A DNA stretch of 64,000 bases, taken from Pseudopithomyces maydicus (Eukaryota > Ascomycota > Dothideomycetes > Pleosporales > Didymosphaeriaceae). The translations under genes were made by a program, and so were the position numbers. This document shows positions 1 to 11,447 of this stretch, one piece after another. The notes below the pieces were generated by a model, which worked only from the letters and a program-made list of their open reading frames with translations, did no database searches and had not been told where the DNA came from. Where the stretch lies: assembly GCA_026873275.1 (NCBI GenBank), contig JANTUC010000002.1:1054001-1118000 (forward strand), given 5' to 3'. The first letter of the stretch is position 1. Every line of letters starts with the position of its first letter.

Positions 1-627
1 ATAGGTAAGATCAGGTACTAGACCATGTGGCACAGTGAACCGCCGGAAGATCTTCCTAGCGACTCTTGGACTCCACTATCGCCACTTTGGATTTGTCAAA
101 ACGAAAATGAATGCCAAGGTGTACTTGGTTTTCCTATCCTAGCATTATTGTTTCCGAAGTGGTAGACCGAGACTCAGTTTTAAAGTGGAGTTTGAGCTTA
201 TGGTCTGCGTGACTTGGTGGATGGATTTCCTAACCAAGCTTGTCAGTCCCACAAGCTTGATGGCATGAAACATCCTATCGAATAGACAGCTCTTTTCGCG
301 TCCAAAGCGAACCGTTCAATGAAGATAGGAGAGTTTGAGATATATGGGATGACCCACGAAGGCCATTGTTTTATGAGGTATTGGAACTTGAAAAATATAG
401 TTCGGAAGCGAAAACCTGGGTCAGGCATACGGCGTGCACAATGGTGTCGAAGGATGCATGTACAATCTGACATTGTACACAGAAAAAATTATTTGGGGCT
501 GAGTGGGATAGGTACAGAGCCACTTGAAATCGCGTTGTTGTTACCATGGGACACTACTTAGGCAGACAGGGAGCGGGTGGTCACTACGGACAATCACTTT
601 GCAGAATACAGCACAGCTTTCAAATTT
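1..627. other. No gene recognised at left edge
   Basis: Only short overlapping open frames with no recognisable domain are present. It probably holds the 3' flank of the GNAT gene and intergenic sequence. Confidence 0.5.
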
Positions 628-1442
628 TTACTCATCATGAATTTTAGGGTGACGCTTCATGTACCTGATGACATAACTGCCCCATTTCTCTTCTGTCACC
701 CCCTCACCAGTACCTTCCAACTTTGTCATCCACTCCTTCCCTGGCCGTGACGGCGCATACTTATCCAAGTCCAGGCTAAGCTCCTTGAAAATCTCGAACC
801 CGAATTTCCTGTAGGCTCTCCATGCTTGGTCGGAAGAGTGTACCCATGTGAAAAGGTTGAGGCGATCGGCTATAGAGTTGCCGTGTTCGATGAGTGCACC
901 ACCCACACCGCGGGATTGGTATTGTGGAGCGACTATGAGACCGGTGATATACATGCATGAAGTCCCGGGGGCATAATTTCATTCATCGTGGAGACCATAT
1001 CAGCGTCTTCGAGTGCGTGAAGGTGATCTATCTGACCCATTTCATTGGTCTCCTTGGCAGCAGCACTGGACTGATCTTTATTGTTCGAACTCTCATTGTG
1101 TGTTCTTTCTTCTGGGATTATCCTAATTTGATCGGCTGGCGGCTCATCATCTGGGTGTCTCCAAGGTATCTTGTTTTCCTCGATCCCTCTAAACCCCCAT
1201 CCTGCGTGACCAACTATATGTCCTTCTTGATTGACAGCCTTCACGTATACGCACGTTGTCTTGCTTAGCGATGCTCTAAAACCATCTCGGGATACTTCGA
1301 ACATGTCGAATGGCTTTTCACCAAGTTGCTTCACGATGGTATGTCGATCGGTTGAAAAGGCTGTAGCTGTGATACGGGCGCATTCATCAATGTCCGCATA
1401 CCGAAGTGGCACAATGGTTATAGATAACGACGAGGAGTCCAT
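628..1442 (-). CDS. GNAT-family N-acetyltransferase, frameshifted
   Basis: This is a GCN5-related N-acetyltransferase of the fungal small-molecule or peptide type, about 271 residues once one base is allowed for. The start is the ATG at 1442-1440, which opens MDSSSLSITIVPLRYAD. The acetyl-CoA loop is clear in the second half: LIVAPQYQSRGVGGALIEHG, matching the R/Q-x-x-G-x-G/A motif. It is followed by a C-terminal YRKFGFEI strand typical of the fold. The two halves lie in different frames, meeting near 967-971 where the coding strand has five C. A sixth C would give MPPGTSCMYITGL, which joins the halves without loss. No GT-AG pair near the join removes the problem. The family assignment is sure; the substrate is unknown. 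The break is either a sequence error or a fresh null allele. Confidence 0.82.
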
Positions 1443-1843
1443 TATTATTTTGAAATGAATCTGTCTGTAAGCTTCGTATAGTATGGACTTTGTGGGTAGG
1501 TAGCAGGGAAACGCTATAAACAGATGGTCACTATATACTCGAGAATGTCAGCAGGCTAACAAGTGATTAGGCAATTCCGATTCTGACCGCCCTTTCCTCA
1601 CCTACGGCGCCCTTCCGGGGATTGTTTTTTTTTAAAGCTCAGGTGACACTGCCAACCCCGTATGGTGAAAGTTGCAGGCAACTTTGAATGAAGATGACTT
1701 CAACATCGCTTAGTTATGAATGTTCTTGTCAAATACAATATAGATTACTATAATTTAACCATGCTATGATGCACTGAATTGGTAACTCGCTATTAAAAAT
1801 TGTGGAAAACACAAACTGGTCTAAAAAAATCTTTTGGCAACTT
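1443..1843. other. Intergenic, promoter side of GNAT gene
   Basis: It lies upstream of the GNAT start and downstream of the next minus-strand gene. There is an A/T-rich stretch around 1620-1800 and no coding signal. Confidence 0.5.
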
Positions 1844-2758
1844 TTAGCCAAATACGAGAGCCCTCACTTCAATACTCTCACGTCCTATGGCACCTTCTGG
1901 TGTCCTTGGATCAAGAAAAGCAGTGTGCGGGACACGGCCCCACTGGCCTACGGACTCGTCACTGTCATAGCATTTGAGCAGCAGACGATCTTCGTTCTTC
2001 ATGCCAGACCAATAGTACCACTTTTGTTCCGGGTTGTAGTTAACCTGCGCTGTCTCGCCGGTGCGGTCTGGATATCGGTGCTCCACCGGAATCAAGTCTG
2101 TATCCCGTACAGTCGCACTGTCGGCCACGGCAAGTGGGTGAGCCATTACTGGCCCATTCAGCGGTCGCCATACATTGATAATGCGGTAGCGGCCTTCCAG
2201 CAGTTTGTCTGCTTCTTCGGGCAGATGGAATCGTACGCGCTGTGCTGCCGAAGAAGGTGTCTGATCGATGTGAACTCGAAGTACCGGCTCGCGAGTCGCA
2301 CCTGGATTCGATCTTCTAATGGTATGATCGAACAAAAGAATCCTATTCGCGCCCGGCACGCTTTCCAACAGCAGTTTTTCTACTTCAGGATAGTACACCC
2401 TTCGAATCTGCTCATCATCCCTAAAATCGTATTCCTCGGATTGTACATTTTGGATTGTGTCGAACGCGTTGTTGTCCAAGGTGAACCTATGCTCCTGACC
2501 TCGCAAATCATCGATGACGACATCGTGCAATGATGCGCCGAAATTGCGTTGTGGTCTGTCTTTCTGCTCCTCGACATAGTTGTGTGGCTTTGAGCCGTCC
2601 TCTGGGGGCTTGTAGAAAGAAAGCTGGGCGGTTACAGGGCCACGCGGGATAGGGAGGCCCTGGAAATTGACGTCCTTGGACGCATTCGGCGCGGCTATGG
2701 TGGCGTTGGGGCCAGAGAGCTCGTGTGCGGGCGTCGGTCTTGACGCAGCGGTCGTCAT
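1844..2758 (-). CDS. CmcJ/AsaB/GA4-desaturase-type oxidoreductase
   Basis: This is a single-exon gene of 304 residues starting at the ATG at 2758-2756. The sequence matches the fungal family annotated as 7-alpha-cephem-methoxylase P8 chain-like, AsaB-like or GA4 desaturase-like, which is related to 2-oxoglutarate/Fe(II) enzymes. Landmarks are the N-terminal TAQLSFYKPPEDG segment, the central FDHTIRRS and VRFHLPEEA segments, the RYRIINVWRPLNGPV strand, and the late YYWSGMKNEDRLLLKCYDS followed by PHTAFLDPRTP. Length and motif order agree with the family. Members act in secondary metabolism or small-molecule oxidation, and many are uncharacterised. It is divergent from the SDR gene, but no biosynthetic core enzyme lies nearby. 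I do not assign a substrate. Confidence 0.82.
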   Translation of the reverse strand: MTTAASRPTPAHELSGPNATIAAPNASKDVNFQGLPIPRGPVTAQLSFYKPPEDGSKPHNYVEEQKDRPQRNFGASLHDVVIDDLRGQEHRFTLDNNAFDTIQNVQSEEYDFRDDEQIRRVYYPEVEKLLLESVPGANRILLFDHTIRRSNPGATREPVLRVHIDQTPSSAAQRVRFHLPEEADKLLEGRYRIINVWRPLNGPVMAHPLAVADSATVRDTDLIPVEHRYPDRTGETAQVNYNPEQKWYYWSGMKNEDRLLLKCYDSDESVGQWGRVPHTAFLDPRTPEGAIGRESIEVRALVFG

Positions 2759-3514
2759 TGTAGACTATGCGGGGTTTAGGGATCTGTAAGATGGCAGCTA
2801 TCGATGGAGGCGAGAGCAGTTACAGGCGTAGAGGCCTGGTAGTTAAAAATGCGAGGGTTGGAGTTAGCTGTAATCAATGTAGCGAAGATGAGGAGTATTC
2901 CTGCTACGTCTCACACGCAAATATATAAATGTCGGATTAGAAATCCCGGTCTATAAGGCGACCTCATGAGTCTCTCTTTGGACGCGGGGAGAAGCGGCGA
3001 TGGCATCATCGCCTTATGGCCGAGGTTACTAATGTGCCATCTCACCAATCGGTGCGAGCATCTGCTGACAAACGAATCTATTGCGTGATAGGGCATCGTG
3101 TATGTGAGCCTACTAAACATTCGTCTCATTCCGCAGCGCCGTGGAGGGTCCAGAGTTGTGAGTATGGAGGCTGCTGGCTCTTCTCCCTGATGCGAAGCGC
3201 CTGTCCGCCGGCTCATCTTCGGCCCGTTTCGGCCATGCTTCGGACCCGAGCACCTACCAATTCATTGCATCGTATGTATTTCCACATCGACGACTCTATT
3301 GAACTGGTTTATGATCCAACTTGGTTCATGTAAAAGTACGGGAACCATGTTGATTGCCATTATAATTGCCATGCGGCAAATCCCAGTCCGATACTCACCT
3401 TTCAACTCAGACCCTATGGCTAGTCTCTCATACGACGACGTCATGATGAAACATGGATGAATTACCTACCACATATTTTCTGTGCATGTCCTCTCTTTTC
3501 TCATAAAGTTCAGC
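2759..3514. promoter_or_regulatory. Divergent intergenic region, oxidoreductase/SDR
   Basis: These 756 bp separate the start of the minus-strand oxidoreductase and the plus-strand SDR, so promoters of both must lie here. No specific operator was recognised. Confidence 0.4.
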
Positions 3515-4602
3515 ATGCTACGTCTCTTTGCACGCAACTCGCCCACAACTCGTAAAACTTTGTTTTCTCAGCTCCCCAAAGTTTCCTACTTCCGATTTAA
3601 AAACATGAGCGGCAAGGCAGACAACGAGCAACTCAAGGGCTCCAAGCTCTTCGATGTATCTCACGTTACGGCTCTCGTTACTGGTGGAGGAACCGGTATT
3701 GGACTGATGATCACTCAAGCTCTTGTTGCCAATGGCGCCAAAGTCTACATCACTTCTCGACGTGAGGAGGTACTCAAGAAGACAGAGGAGCTGTATAACA
3801 CAGGACCCGGAAAGATCATTCCTCTTGTGGCCGACATCAGCGACAAGAATGAAATCAAAAAGCTCTACGATGATCTAAGTCAGAAGGAACCCAAAGGTAT
3901 TCACCTGCTTGTCAACAACGCTGGCATCGCGCGTGATGACGCCACAAAGTAATCAATCGACCTAATCCATACAATGCATCTTTTAACCACGACAGATTCT
4001 CGTCCAACGGCCAGCCAGACATGAGCGATCCGGAAGCCATTTCCAACCACTTCCTGAAGACGCCTGAGGAGTCTTGGGCAGACACTTTCAAAACGAACAC
4101 CACTTCCATCTACTACATGTCCATGACGTTCCTTCCCCTACTCGCTAAAGGCCGCGATGTTACTCCTGGATATACCTCCAGCGTTGTGAACGTCACATCC
4201 ATATCCGGTGTCATGAAGGGTAGTTCCTCTGGTCAATTCGCTTATGCATCTTCCAAGGCGGCTGCTATTCATCTTACTCGTATGCTCGCCACAACCTTTG
4301 CACAGACTAAGGTGCGGGTAAACTCTATTGCCCCTGGAGTATTCCCAAGCGAGGTCAGTGCTTCACACAATGCTTGTTGTCTTTATGTATGCTGAATATT
4401 TCAGATGACTGCTGGTGACTCTGGCGAGGATAATAAGTCCAATCTGGATATGAAGATGTCGAACCCTGCAGGCCGTCCTGGCGCTGATGCTGATATGGCT
4501 GCTTCCATTTTGTTTCTAGCAGGACCAGGAGGCGTGTTTTACAACGAGCAGCTACTGTTCCCTGACGGCGGCAATACCCTTGTGCAGCCGGCTGCCAAGT
4601 AA
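3515..4602 (+). CDS. Short-chain dehydrogenase/reductase
   Basis: Coding exons are 3515-3948, 3996-4353 and 4405-4602, giving 329 residues. Both introns (47 and 51 nt) are GT-AG and phases agree. This is a classical NAD(P)-dependent SDR. It shows the cofactor motif TGGGTGIG, the NNAG motif, the catalytic YASSK (Tyr-x3-Lys) and VNSIAPGVFPSE after it. The family resembles proteins often labelled RhlG-type 3-oxoacyl reductase. The first ATG at 3515 gives a basic, Ser/Arg-rich 30-residue leader (MLRLFARN...) that could target mitochondria. A second in-frame ATG at 3605 (MSGKADNEQ) would give a cytosolic form without it. Which one is used cannot be told from sequence. It is convergent with the membrane-protein gene, with stops only 78 bp apart. 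Confidence 0.9.
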
Positions 4603-4680
4603 TGTGCAAATGATCCATGACTTAATTATGCAATGAAAATTTATTCATAACGGCATTGATCATAAATCACATGACCTTCT

Positions 4681-5643
4681 TCACAATTTTGCGTAATATC
4701 CATGGAGAGACGTATGAGACCGTGAAACGTAGTTTGAGAGGTTCTGTATTCTGCCTGGGTTTCTGAGAGGCTCATCTGAAGCTATGTGCGCCATCCGTGG
4801 TGGTTCGACAGGACCGCTGTTGCGTGCTTTCTTCTGTCTTAATTTTATCACGCTGGGGCTTCCGTGTCTTACTTTTACGAACACGGCGAAAACACCGTCT
4901 CGATGCGCTTGCACCACGCTGAGCCCAGCTAGTACCATTGAGATACAACACATGATTAGTACTATATATTTTCCCGTTCGCTATTTTCTGATTAGCTCAT
5001 GATTTTCCTAGCACAGAGACCAGCTTACAGATGTCTGGCAAGCCGGAAAGTCATAAACGGTCGCCCCATCCGGAAAGAGACTTGGGATCGCTGTGCAAAT
5101 ATAGAATTCTTGCGTAAAGCTCTCGTATTTCCAATCTGCAAATAATTGCGGTAGATGGCTCTGATCCTCGCTGATAAAAACATAGACTGTGAATCCAATG
5201 GCGGCCGCAGCATTAGTTACCGCCGCGATACATGCTGCACTACCGAGCATCCTGATCTAATCGTGTATTAGCCCGGCTTACATGTTGACCATTTACCTAA
5301 TATTGTCACAATTCCATCGACTTACATGTATGATGTTTGCCCTTCCACTCGCTCTGCACCAATGGAGTACTGGCCATGCAATGCCGAACAACGAGACAAG
5401 CAGACCACATGCCCCAACGGCATATTTTGCCACTGTTGGACCTACATCGATGTTTGATGGACTCAGCGGTACGAACATGAACTCTGCGATGCTAGACCCG
5501 GGATACTGAAGTGATTGTTCTGGAAATGCATCCTGTACGCGAGCTTCCAGAGCAATGATGGCGATGGCCAATGCAAATAGCGCTGAGGATAATATCAAAA
5601 TGATGATGGTGTGGGGTGCTATTGGCAGACTGCGAAGGTGCAT
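4681..5643 (-). CDS. Four-helix membrane protein, unknown function
   Basis: I infer exons 5643-5326, 5256-5029 and 4980-4681 (281 residues). Introns of 69 and 48 nt have GT-AG ends and matching phase. Four hydrophobic segments are visible: TIIILILSSALFALAIAIIAL near residue 12, YAVGACGLLVSLFGIAWPVL near 73, a third near 110 (AACIAAVTNAAAAIGFTVYVF) and a fourth near 187 (YIVLIMCCISMVLAGLSVV). A polar loop lies between helices 3 and 4, and the cytosolic-type tail is basic and Ser-rich. This is the layout of the many fungal MARVEL-like four-spanners. I do not recognise a named family. The start is the ATG at 5643; the open frame upstream has no ATG. Confidence 0.65.
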
Positions 5644-8071
5644 CGTTTTGGGGCAATTTTCAATAGGTAAGAGGTGGCTGGGTGCGTGTTTTAAGAGTTG
5701 CGAGGATGAGCTCAAACGAGAGTCTGCGGAAGGATTCGAAACCTGAAGGATGCTACGGGGCCGTCGCCCTACGGCGCGGTGATTGCCTGCACGAGACTGG
5801 GGCCAAATCGCAGCAAAACAGAGAGCGACATCACGTAGGACAGGACACTAGGCAGGCGCAAAGAATGTCACTTCAGTCACCCTGGACTGTACTGTAGAAG
5901 TCCGTGGCGTAGGACCTCCGCCTGGTTTTCTAACATCGCAATCTCGAAAATTTTACGTGCTGAGATGCATCCCGGATTTACTGCAAAATAGGGGAAAGAC
6001 CAAAAACAGGCAATAAAGATATGTGCAAACCAGCAAGGCTTTGAAAGCTGTGATATCAAAGCTCGCGCTGGGATGCAGCGCGCGGCCCCAGTCTAAAGCT
6101 GCTTAGGTGAATCCGTAAACTCGAAACGGTCACAGCCACGCCAGGAGGTTGCTTAGCCCCACATTTCTATTTCGGTCATCGGGTGTTGTTGGCTCGGTCA
6201 CCGCGGTAGATACGGTAGAAGTAAAAATGTGGGGTTTGCGGCTGAAAGAGCTGCACCGGGAGTAGCTCTAAAAATCCAATCGTGGTGGTGGCTTGTTCTT
6301 TTATGTCTTGGTGGTGGAGGTTAGCACTACAGTTGATGGTATAACTCAGAAATGTTTGCCCACCGCGTGCTGCATCCTCAGACGCTGTCCCAGTCTACTC
6401 CTCTGGTCTCTGATTTTTCCTATTATCTATATATGTATTACATTATGCGCTATTTCTAATCAATATATCACATAATTTTCATTATTCAACTGATGTCCAT
6501 CTGATCAAATTAGGGTTTCATGATGTTAACAAAAAGACTGATTGGGATAAATCCTTTACCGAGGATTTTAAAAGAGTGGAATGATATGTGGCTATACTGT
6601 CAATACGCAACATCTCTAGCAAATGGCTTTTACTGCTCCGAGAAGCGCTATGGAAATGCCAACTACCCTGAAAAGGATGGAAAGGATGGAAAGGATGAAC
6701 GCTTTCACTCGGATTTGATTCAGGAGCGCGTACGCTATAGATTATTGGCTTCTTTGTTCTATATACTATCTACTACATGATGTGTACTGCAAAAGGTTTA
6801 TAGGATGGTCGGCTTGAAGCAACGTCCAAAGCAAACTTACACTCTCTCTAGTTGGCTCAGGAGTTTTCTGCGTCATGGCGGATAAGAGTTTTCAACTAAA
6901 TTATCATACTCTGTTTCGATAATTATAAATTAACTACTGGAATTGATATTGTTACCAGTCAAACCGTGATTTTCACCAAATCCAAAGTAGAAAAATATAG
7001 TACTGCGGCTGGATGGACCTTAGACCCAACTATCATACAGCAGAAAGCCCCAGGTACCAATGTACTTAAGGTTGGAGAATGTGTCTCTATGATTGGTGAT
7101 TGGCGGATCGTGTAACTGCCACTATATTTCTCGTTAAGAGCACAGTTTATTGCCATTATAGAATGGCAAGATCGTGGTGGGGATTAAAAATAGACAGCAC
7201 AGAGAGGACAACTTTCTGACTATAGTTTTAAGTCCTGGAAACGCTTTTTCTAGGTTACGACGATATATAGCGGCAAAGCATAAGATTTAGATAACGAGAG
7301 CGGTTACAATGTTAATTATATAAATAATATCAGTGTTTCAAAAATAAAGCGTTACGAGCATTTTGAATGCACTCTTGTGACACAAAAAAAGATAGGTGTA
7401 AATTAGCCTGTTCAAATTTGCTCGGAAATTCTCCGCTATTAATGAGTTGAAATGCTAAAGCTCGGTGACATCGAGTGGACTCAACAATTACCTATATAGG
7501 CGTAGCGACAAGGCAATACGACAAGCATGGGCTCGTTCGTTAGTTATGACGAGTACTTATTGGCTGCTTAGCATCTTTGTTACGGTATTTCAAGGGGAGA
7601 TCATGATAGGAGACATTGTAGGTAGGGGTTTGGATCGGGCTGGAATTGGGCGATAGGCGGAGTATATCCACATGTTGCACCGGAATTGGTTTCTGATACA
7701 ATTGTCTATATGTCTATATGAGTCGGGGTATTGTATGCTTTTAGACGAGCAAAAGCGTCTTTATACATGCTCTAATGTAGCGAGCGAAGGCTGCGAAGCA
7801 CTGCCGTGCCATTTTCGAATATCGCCGAAGCGGACGGTGCTTTCTTAGAAATAGTACCGCGATGCACATGCAAATGATGCATCTTGCTAATCACACAGCA
7901 TTATATGCGTACAGTGCTCCACAAACATACTCACCGGGCGGCTCAGACGAGCTCACAGCCGGTGGTACTTTGCTGATGCACTTCTGAGTCAGGTTCTAGT
8001 GTCTGAGCAGTCAACACATGCGTCACGCGTTATTGAACGATCCATTAGAGAAGCGCCCATGTCGTACCAAT
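5644..8071. other. AT-rich gene-free block
   Basis: No protein family is recognisable in 2.4 kb. From about 6400 to 7450 the base composition is visibly A/T-rich compared with its neighbours. Short open frames (for example 6520-6780) look random. It may be ordinary intergenic DNA or a decayed, RIP-mutated repeat; I see no terminal repeats or transposase motif. Confidence 0.5.
6672..6697. repeat. 9-bp tandem repeat AAAGGATGG
   Basis: The unit aaaggatgg occurs twice, followed by a partial third copy (aaaggatg). Confidence 0.8.
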
Positions 8072-8940
8072 CTACTCGAGTAATTCTGCTGGGATCTTGA
8101 ACTCTTTTGTGATTTTTGTCATATTGTTGACCAGGTCATTTACATCGACTGCAGTCGATGTGGTACTGCCACTGGGAGTGCCGATACCACTTGGGCCGAG
8201 GGATGTAGGATCATCCATTTTCGGAGGATCAGTGTCGATCTGTATAGTGACCTGGGCTTCATTAGCGAGTGGTGGGACAACCTTTGGTTGAAGGATGCTG
8301 AGGATGTACCTCATTGTCCAAACAACTGTAATCTATACCTACAGGCCCATCGTTAACAAGTGCAACGTCCATCATGGCGGCAAACAAGCCATCCTTGACC
8401 TTGTCTGGATTGTATGCTTTCTGCACGTTGTTGAAGAAAGCCTGATAGAGCTCCTTGGCCTTGACCCCGCTGGCGGACTGATGGAAGCTAGGTTTGCTGC
8501 CCTTCTTCATGGAGGCAAGGAGGGTGAATTGGGAGACTGATATACGGCGTGAGTGTTGGGCGACCCCGGGTTGGTGGGACTGGCATACCACAAAGGACCT
8601 CGCCCTCGATCTCCATGACATTTTTCTTCCACTGGGCTCCCTGTCAGGCTTTGTGTGGCGTCACAGGCACCGTCTGCGGCACTGGAACATACCTTGCCGG
8701 GTGGATCCTTGCTGTCATCGTCCCAGAGCTTTGCTTTCAGGATTTTGGCTGGCATGGATTCGACATCCTTTTCGGTGTCATCTTTGGAGATGGCGGCGAG
8801 GACAAGCAGGCCTTTCCCGATGGAGGAGATCAGCTGACCGTCAACGGTCACGGAGGCGAGACTTGACACGCTGAAGGACAGCTGGATGCAAGCGTCAGAA
8901 GCGTTACGCAGGGTGCATGGCGTCGACACATACTCCTCAT
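8072..8940 (-). CDS. DTD1: D-aminoacyl-tRNA deacylase, frameshifted near N-terminus
   Basis: Exons read 8940-8934, 8881-8693, 8640-8589, 8536-8343 and 8251-8072. All four introns have GT-AG ends. DTD hydrolyses D-amino acids mischarged on tRNA. The family core is clear: QRV at the N-terminus, ASVTVDGQ, GKGLLVLAAISKDD, KLWDDD, the VSQFTLLAS motif that forms half of the active site, KGSKPSFH, and the C-terminal LVNDGPVT motif that forms the other half. A Ser/Thr-rich tail of about 50 residues extends beyond the usual end. Exon 2 begins in one frame (MRTVLQRVKS) and continues in another (ASVTVDGQ). One extra base lies between 8858 and 8864. The exon-1 call (seven bases) is inferred from the match to the family start. 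It is divergent from NOT3. Confidence 0.85.
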
Positions 8941-9377
8941 GGCGGCAGGGTGGGGTAGTAGTAGTCTAACGTCGACAAGCGAATGACGCACAGCAGCGAG
9001 CGACTGGCTGGCTTGGGCGGGGGAGGTGAATGCTAGCAGCCGCACAGGATTCCGGGAGCGGCCATGTCCAGACGGCTCTGGTTCTGCCTATGGATCGCGA
9101 GAGCAACGAGAGAGTCGTCGGCGCGTTTGTTGACGTGACGCGGGGAAGTCACGATGGAAGCGGTCTTGGCAGGTGCGGTCCACAAGCACTAGCACGCTTT
9201 GGGGCTCTCAGATGCCGCATACCACCTCCGTGCACGTCAAACCGACGACAAACAGCTCGTCCCGCGCCTCGCCAGCAATCGATCGCGCGCCCGACACCCC
9301 CGCGTGCCCCCCATCCAGCAGCACGACAGCCCCGATAGGCCACCATCGCCCCCGGCGCACGAGGCTACACTGACGCC
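8941..9377. promoter_or_regulatory. Shared divergent promoter DTD1/NOT3
   Basis: These 437 bp lie between two head-to-head start codons. The NOT3-proximal half is C-rich on the plus strand (9240-9370), as in many fungal 5' leaders. No specific site was recognised. Confidence 0.5.
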
Positions 9378-11447
9378 ATGGCCCAGCGAAAGCTCCAGCA
9401 GGAGGTCGACAAATGCTTCAAGAAGGTCGCCGAGGGAGTCGCGACCTTCGAGAGCATCCACGACAAGATCCAGATCACGGCTAACCAGTCGCAGAAGGAG
9501 AAGCTGGAGGACTCGCTGAAGAAGGAGATCAAGAAACTGCAGCGGTCGCGAGACCAGATCAAGACATGGGCCACCATGAGCGACATCAAGGACAAGAAGC
9601 CGCTGCTCGACCACCGGAAGCTGATTGAGACGGTACGTGGGCCCTGCTCCTTCTTGTCGCGCGCATACTGACACTCGGCAGCAAATGGAGAAGTTCAAGG
9701 CGGTCGAGAAAGAAATGAAGACGAAAGCCTACTCCAAAGAAGGCCTGCAATTAGCCTCGAAGCTGGACCCCAAGGATAAGGAGAAGGCAGAGACGGTCGA
9801 GTTTCTGCAGCACATGAACGAAGAGCTGGACCAACAGGTGGAGCGGATAGAGGCCGAGGTGGAGACGATGCAGGCGACCACAAAGAAGGGCAAGAAGGGC
9901 ATTACAAATGCCGAGCGGATATCAGAGCTCGAAGAGATGGTGGAGCGGCACAAATGGCACATGGGCAAGCTGGAATTACTACAGCGAGCGCTGCAGAACG
10001 GCAACGTCGAGACAGATCAGGTCAAGGATGTTGAGGAGGGCATACGCTACTATGTCGACAGCAATCAAGAGCCCGACTTTATGGAAGATGACACAATATA
10101 CGACGACTTCAATTTGGACGAGGAGGAAGCTGCCTACGGCCTGGCCCAAGAGGTGGATCGTGTGTCGTCACAAGACACACAGTCAATACAGGATGATGTT
10201 CCAGAGCCCGAAACACGATCAGCAAGCATTGGCGCAAAAGGCAAACCGGCGGAAACGGCCCAGATAGGCGCAAGACGGCCATCGACACAGATGAAATCCC
10301 CGCTCCCTGGCTTGGCCACGATACACACACCGTTGCCCGGTGCTGCGAGTGCGGCATCCAGTTCTATGAAACCAGCTCCACTTCCCACGCGAATCCCCGG
10401 GGAGCCTCTCAAATATGCCTCGGCCGCAGCGGCCGCAGCTGCAAGTGATAAAAATGGGGTCGGCATTGCGCCGCTGCCACCACCACCGGGAACAACTATC
10501 GCACAGGCAGGTCTCGCACCTAGTGGCGCACGGACGAGCGCTACGACATCACCCGCCCCTTCGCATCCTCAGCTCGCATCACATTCTACAACTACCACAG
10601 CCGATGCTGGACCGCAAGCTCAGCCGACAAAATCTCCGGCTGCAACCCCAGCCACAAACGTGCCTGAGAAGGATCCGCTGTCACGTGCGCCTTCGTCAGA
10701 CAGCAGGAAAGCTCCAGCTCCCGATCGCGCAGAAGATGAGGAGACGCAGTCAGCGACGCCGCCATTGACCAATGGAGAGTCACACGCCGGGGAAGAAGAA
10801 GAAGAGGAAGAGTCTATCTTCCACCTCCCGTCAACCTTGCAGGATCTTTTCGACTCTTTGGAGGCAACAAAGAACGACATCAATGCCTCGTCAACAAAAC
10901 CTCCGGATGAGCGAATGCTTGCTGCAAGCATGGCCACGGCCCCAGATTCGGTAGACACAGAAGCTCCGCGCCATTATCGTCCCCAGAACCCGTACCCATA
11001 CACACCTGCGCATTATCCACAGGAACCTCTGCCAATATTCGACGATCCTCGTCTGTACTCGCGGATAGAAACGGATGCTCTCTTCTATGCTTTCTACTAT
11101 CGCCAAGGCACCTACCAACAGTATCTTGCTGCGAAAGCGCTAAAATCTCAAAGTTGGAGATTTCACAAGCAGTATCAAACGTGGTTCCAGCGTCATGAAG
11201 AACCCAAGGCCATTACTGAAGACTACGAACAGGGGACATATCGATTCTTCGACTATGAGAGCACGTGGTGAGTACTTATCCCACCCCTCGGTCTCCTTAC
11301 GTTTGCGCACCCTGGACCCAGAGCTGCGCCACCGTGGCGTACCCTGCCAAAAGCATCCCAATTAGTACCGAGCTAACATGTAGCAGGATGAACCGAAGGA
11401 AAGCCGACTTTCGCTTTGCCTACAAGTTTCTGGAAGACGAATTGTGA
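9378..11447 (+). CDS. NOT3: CCR4-NOT complex subunit Not3/Not5
   Basis: Exons 9378-9632, 9682-11267 and 11387-11447 encode 633 residues. The protein is a scaffold subunit of the CCR4-NOT deadenylase and transcription complex. The N-terminal Not3 domain spans about residues 1-230 and is heavily charged coiled coil (KLQQEVDKCFKKVAEGVATF and following). The middle, about 270-460, is Pro/Ala/Ser/Thr-rich and likely disordered. The C-terminal NOT box runs from about 490 to the end, with the diagnostic YPQEPLPIFDDPRLYSRIE, the YYRQGTYQQYLAAK segment and the final FRFAYKFLEDEL. The last 119-nt intron splits the tail inside the STW/MNRRKADF segment, and phases agree. Length fits fungal Not3/5. It is divergent from DTD1. 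Confidence 0.95.

Noticed and set aside
1802..2533. 243-codon plus-strand frame
   Set aside because: It lies antisense within the CmcJ/AsaB-type gene and has no domain.
628..5643. Secondary-metabolite cluster (acetyltransferase, CmcJ-type oxidase, SDR)
   Set aside because: There is no polyketide synthase, peptide synthetase, terpene cyclase or pathway regulator in reach.
10109..10958. Several 80-120 codon frames in the NOT3 middle region
   Set aside because: They are shadows of the disordered Pro/Ala/Ser part of NOT3.
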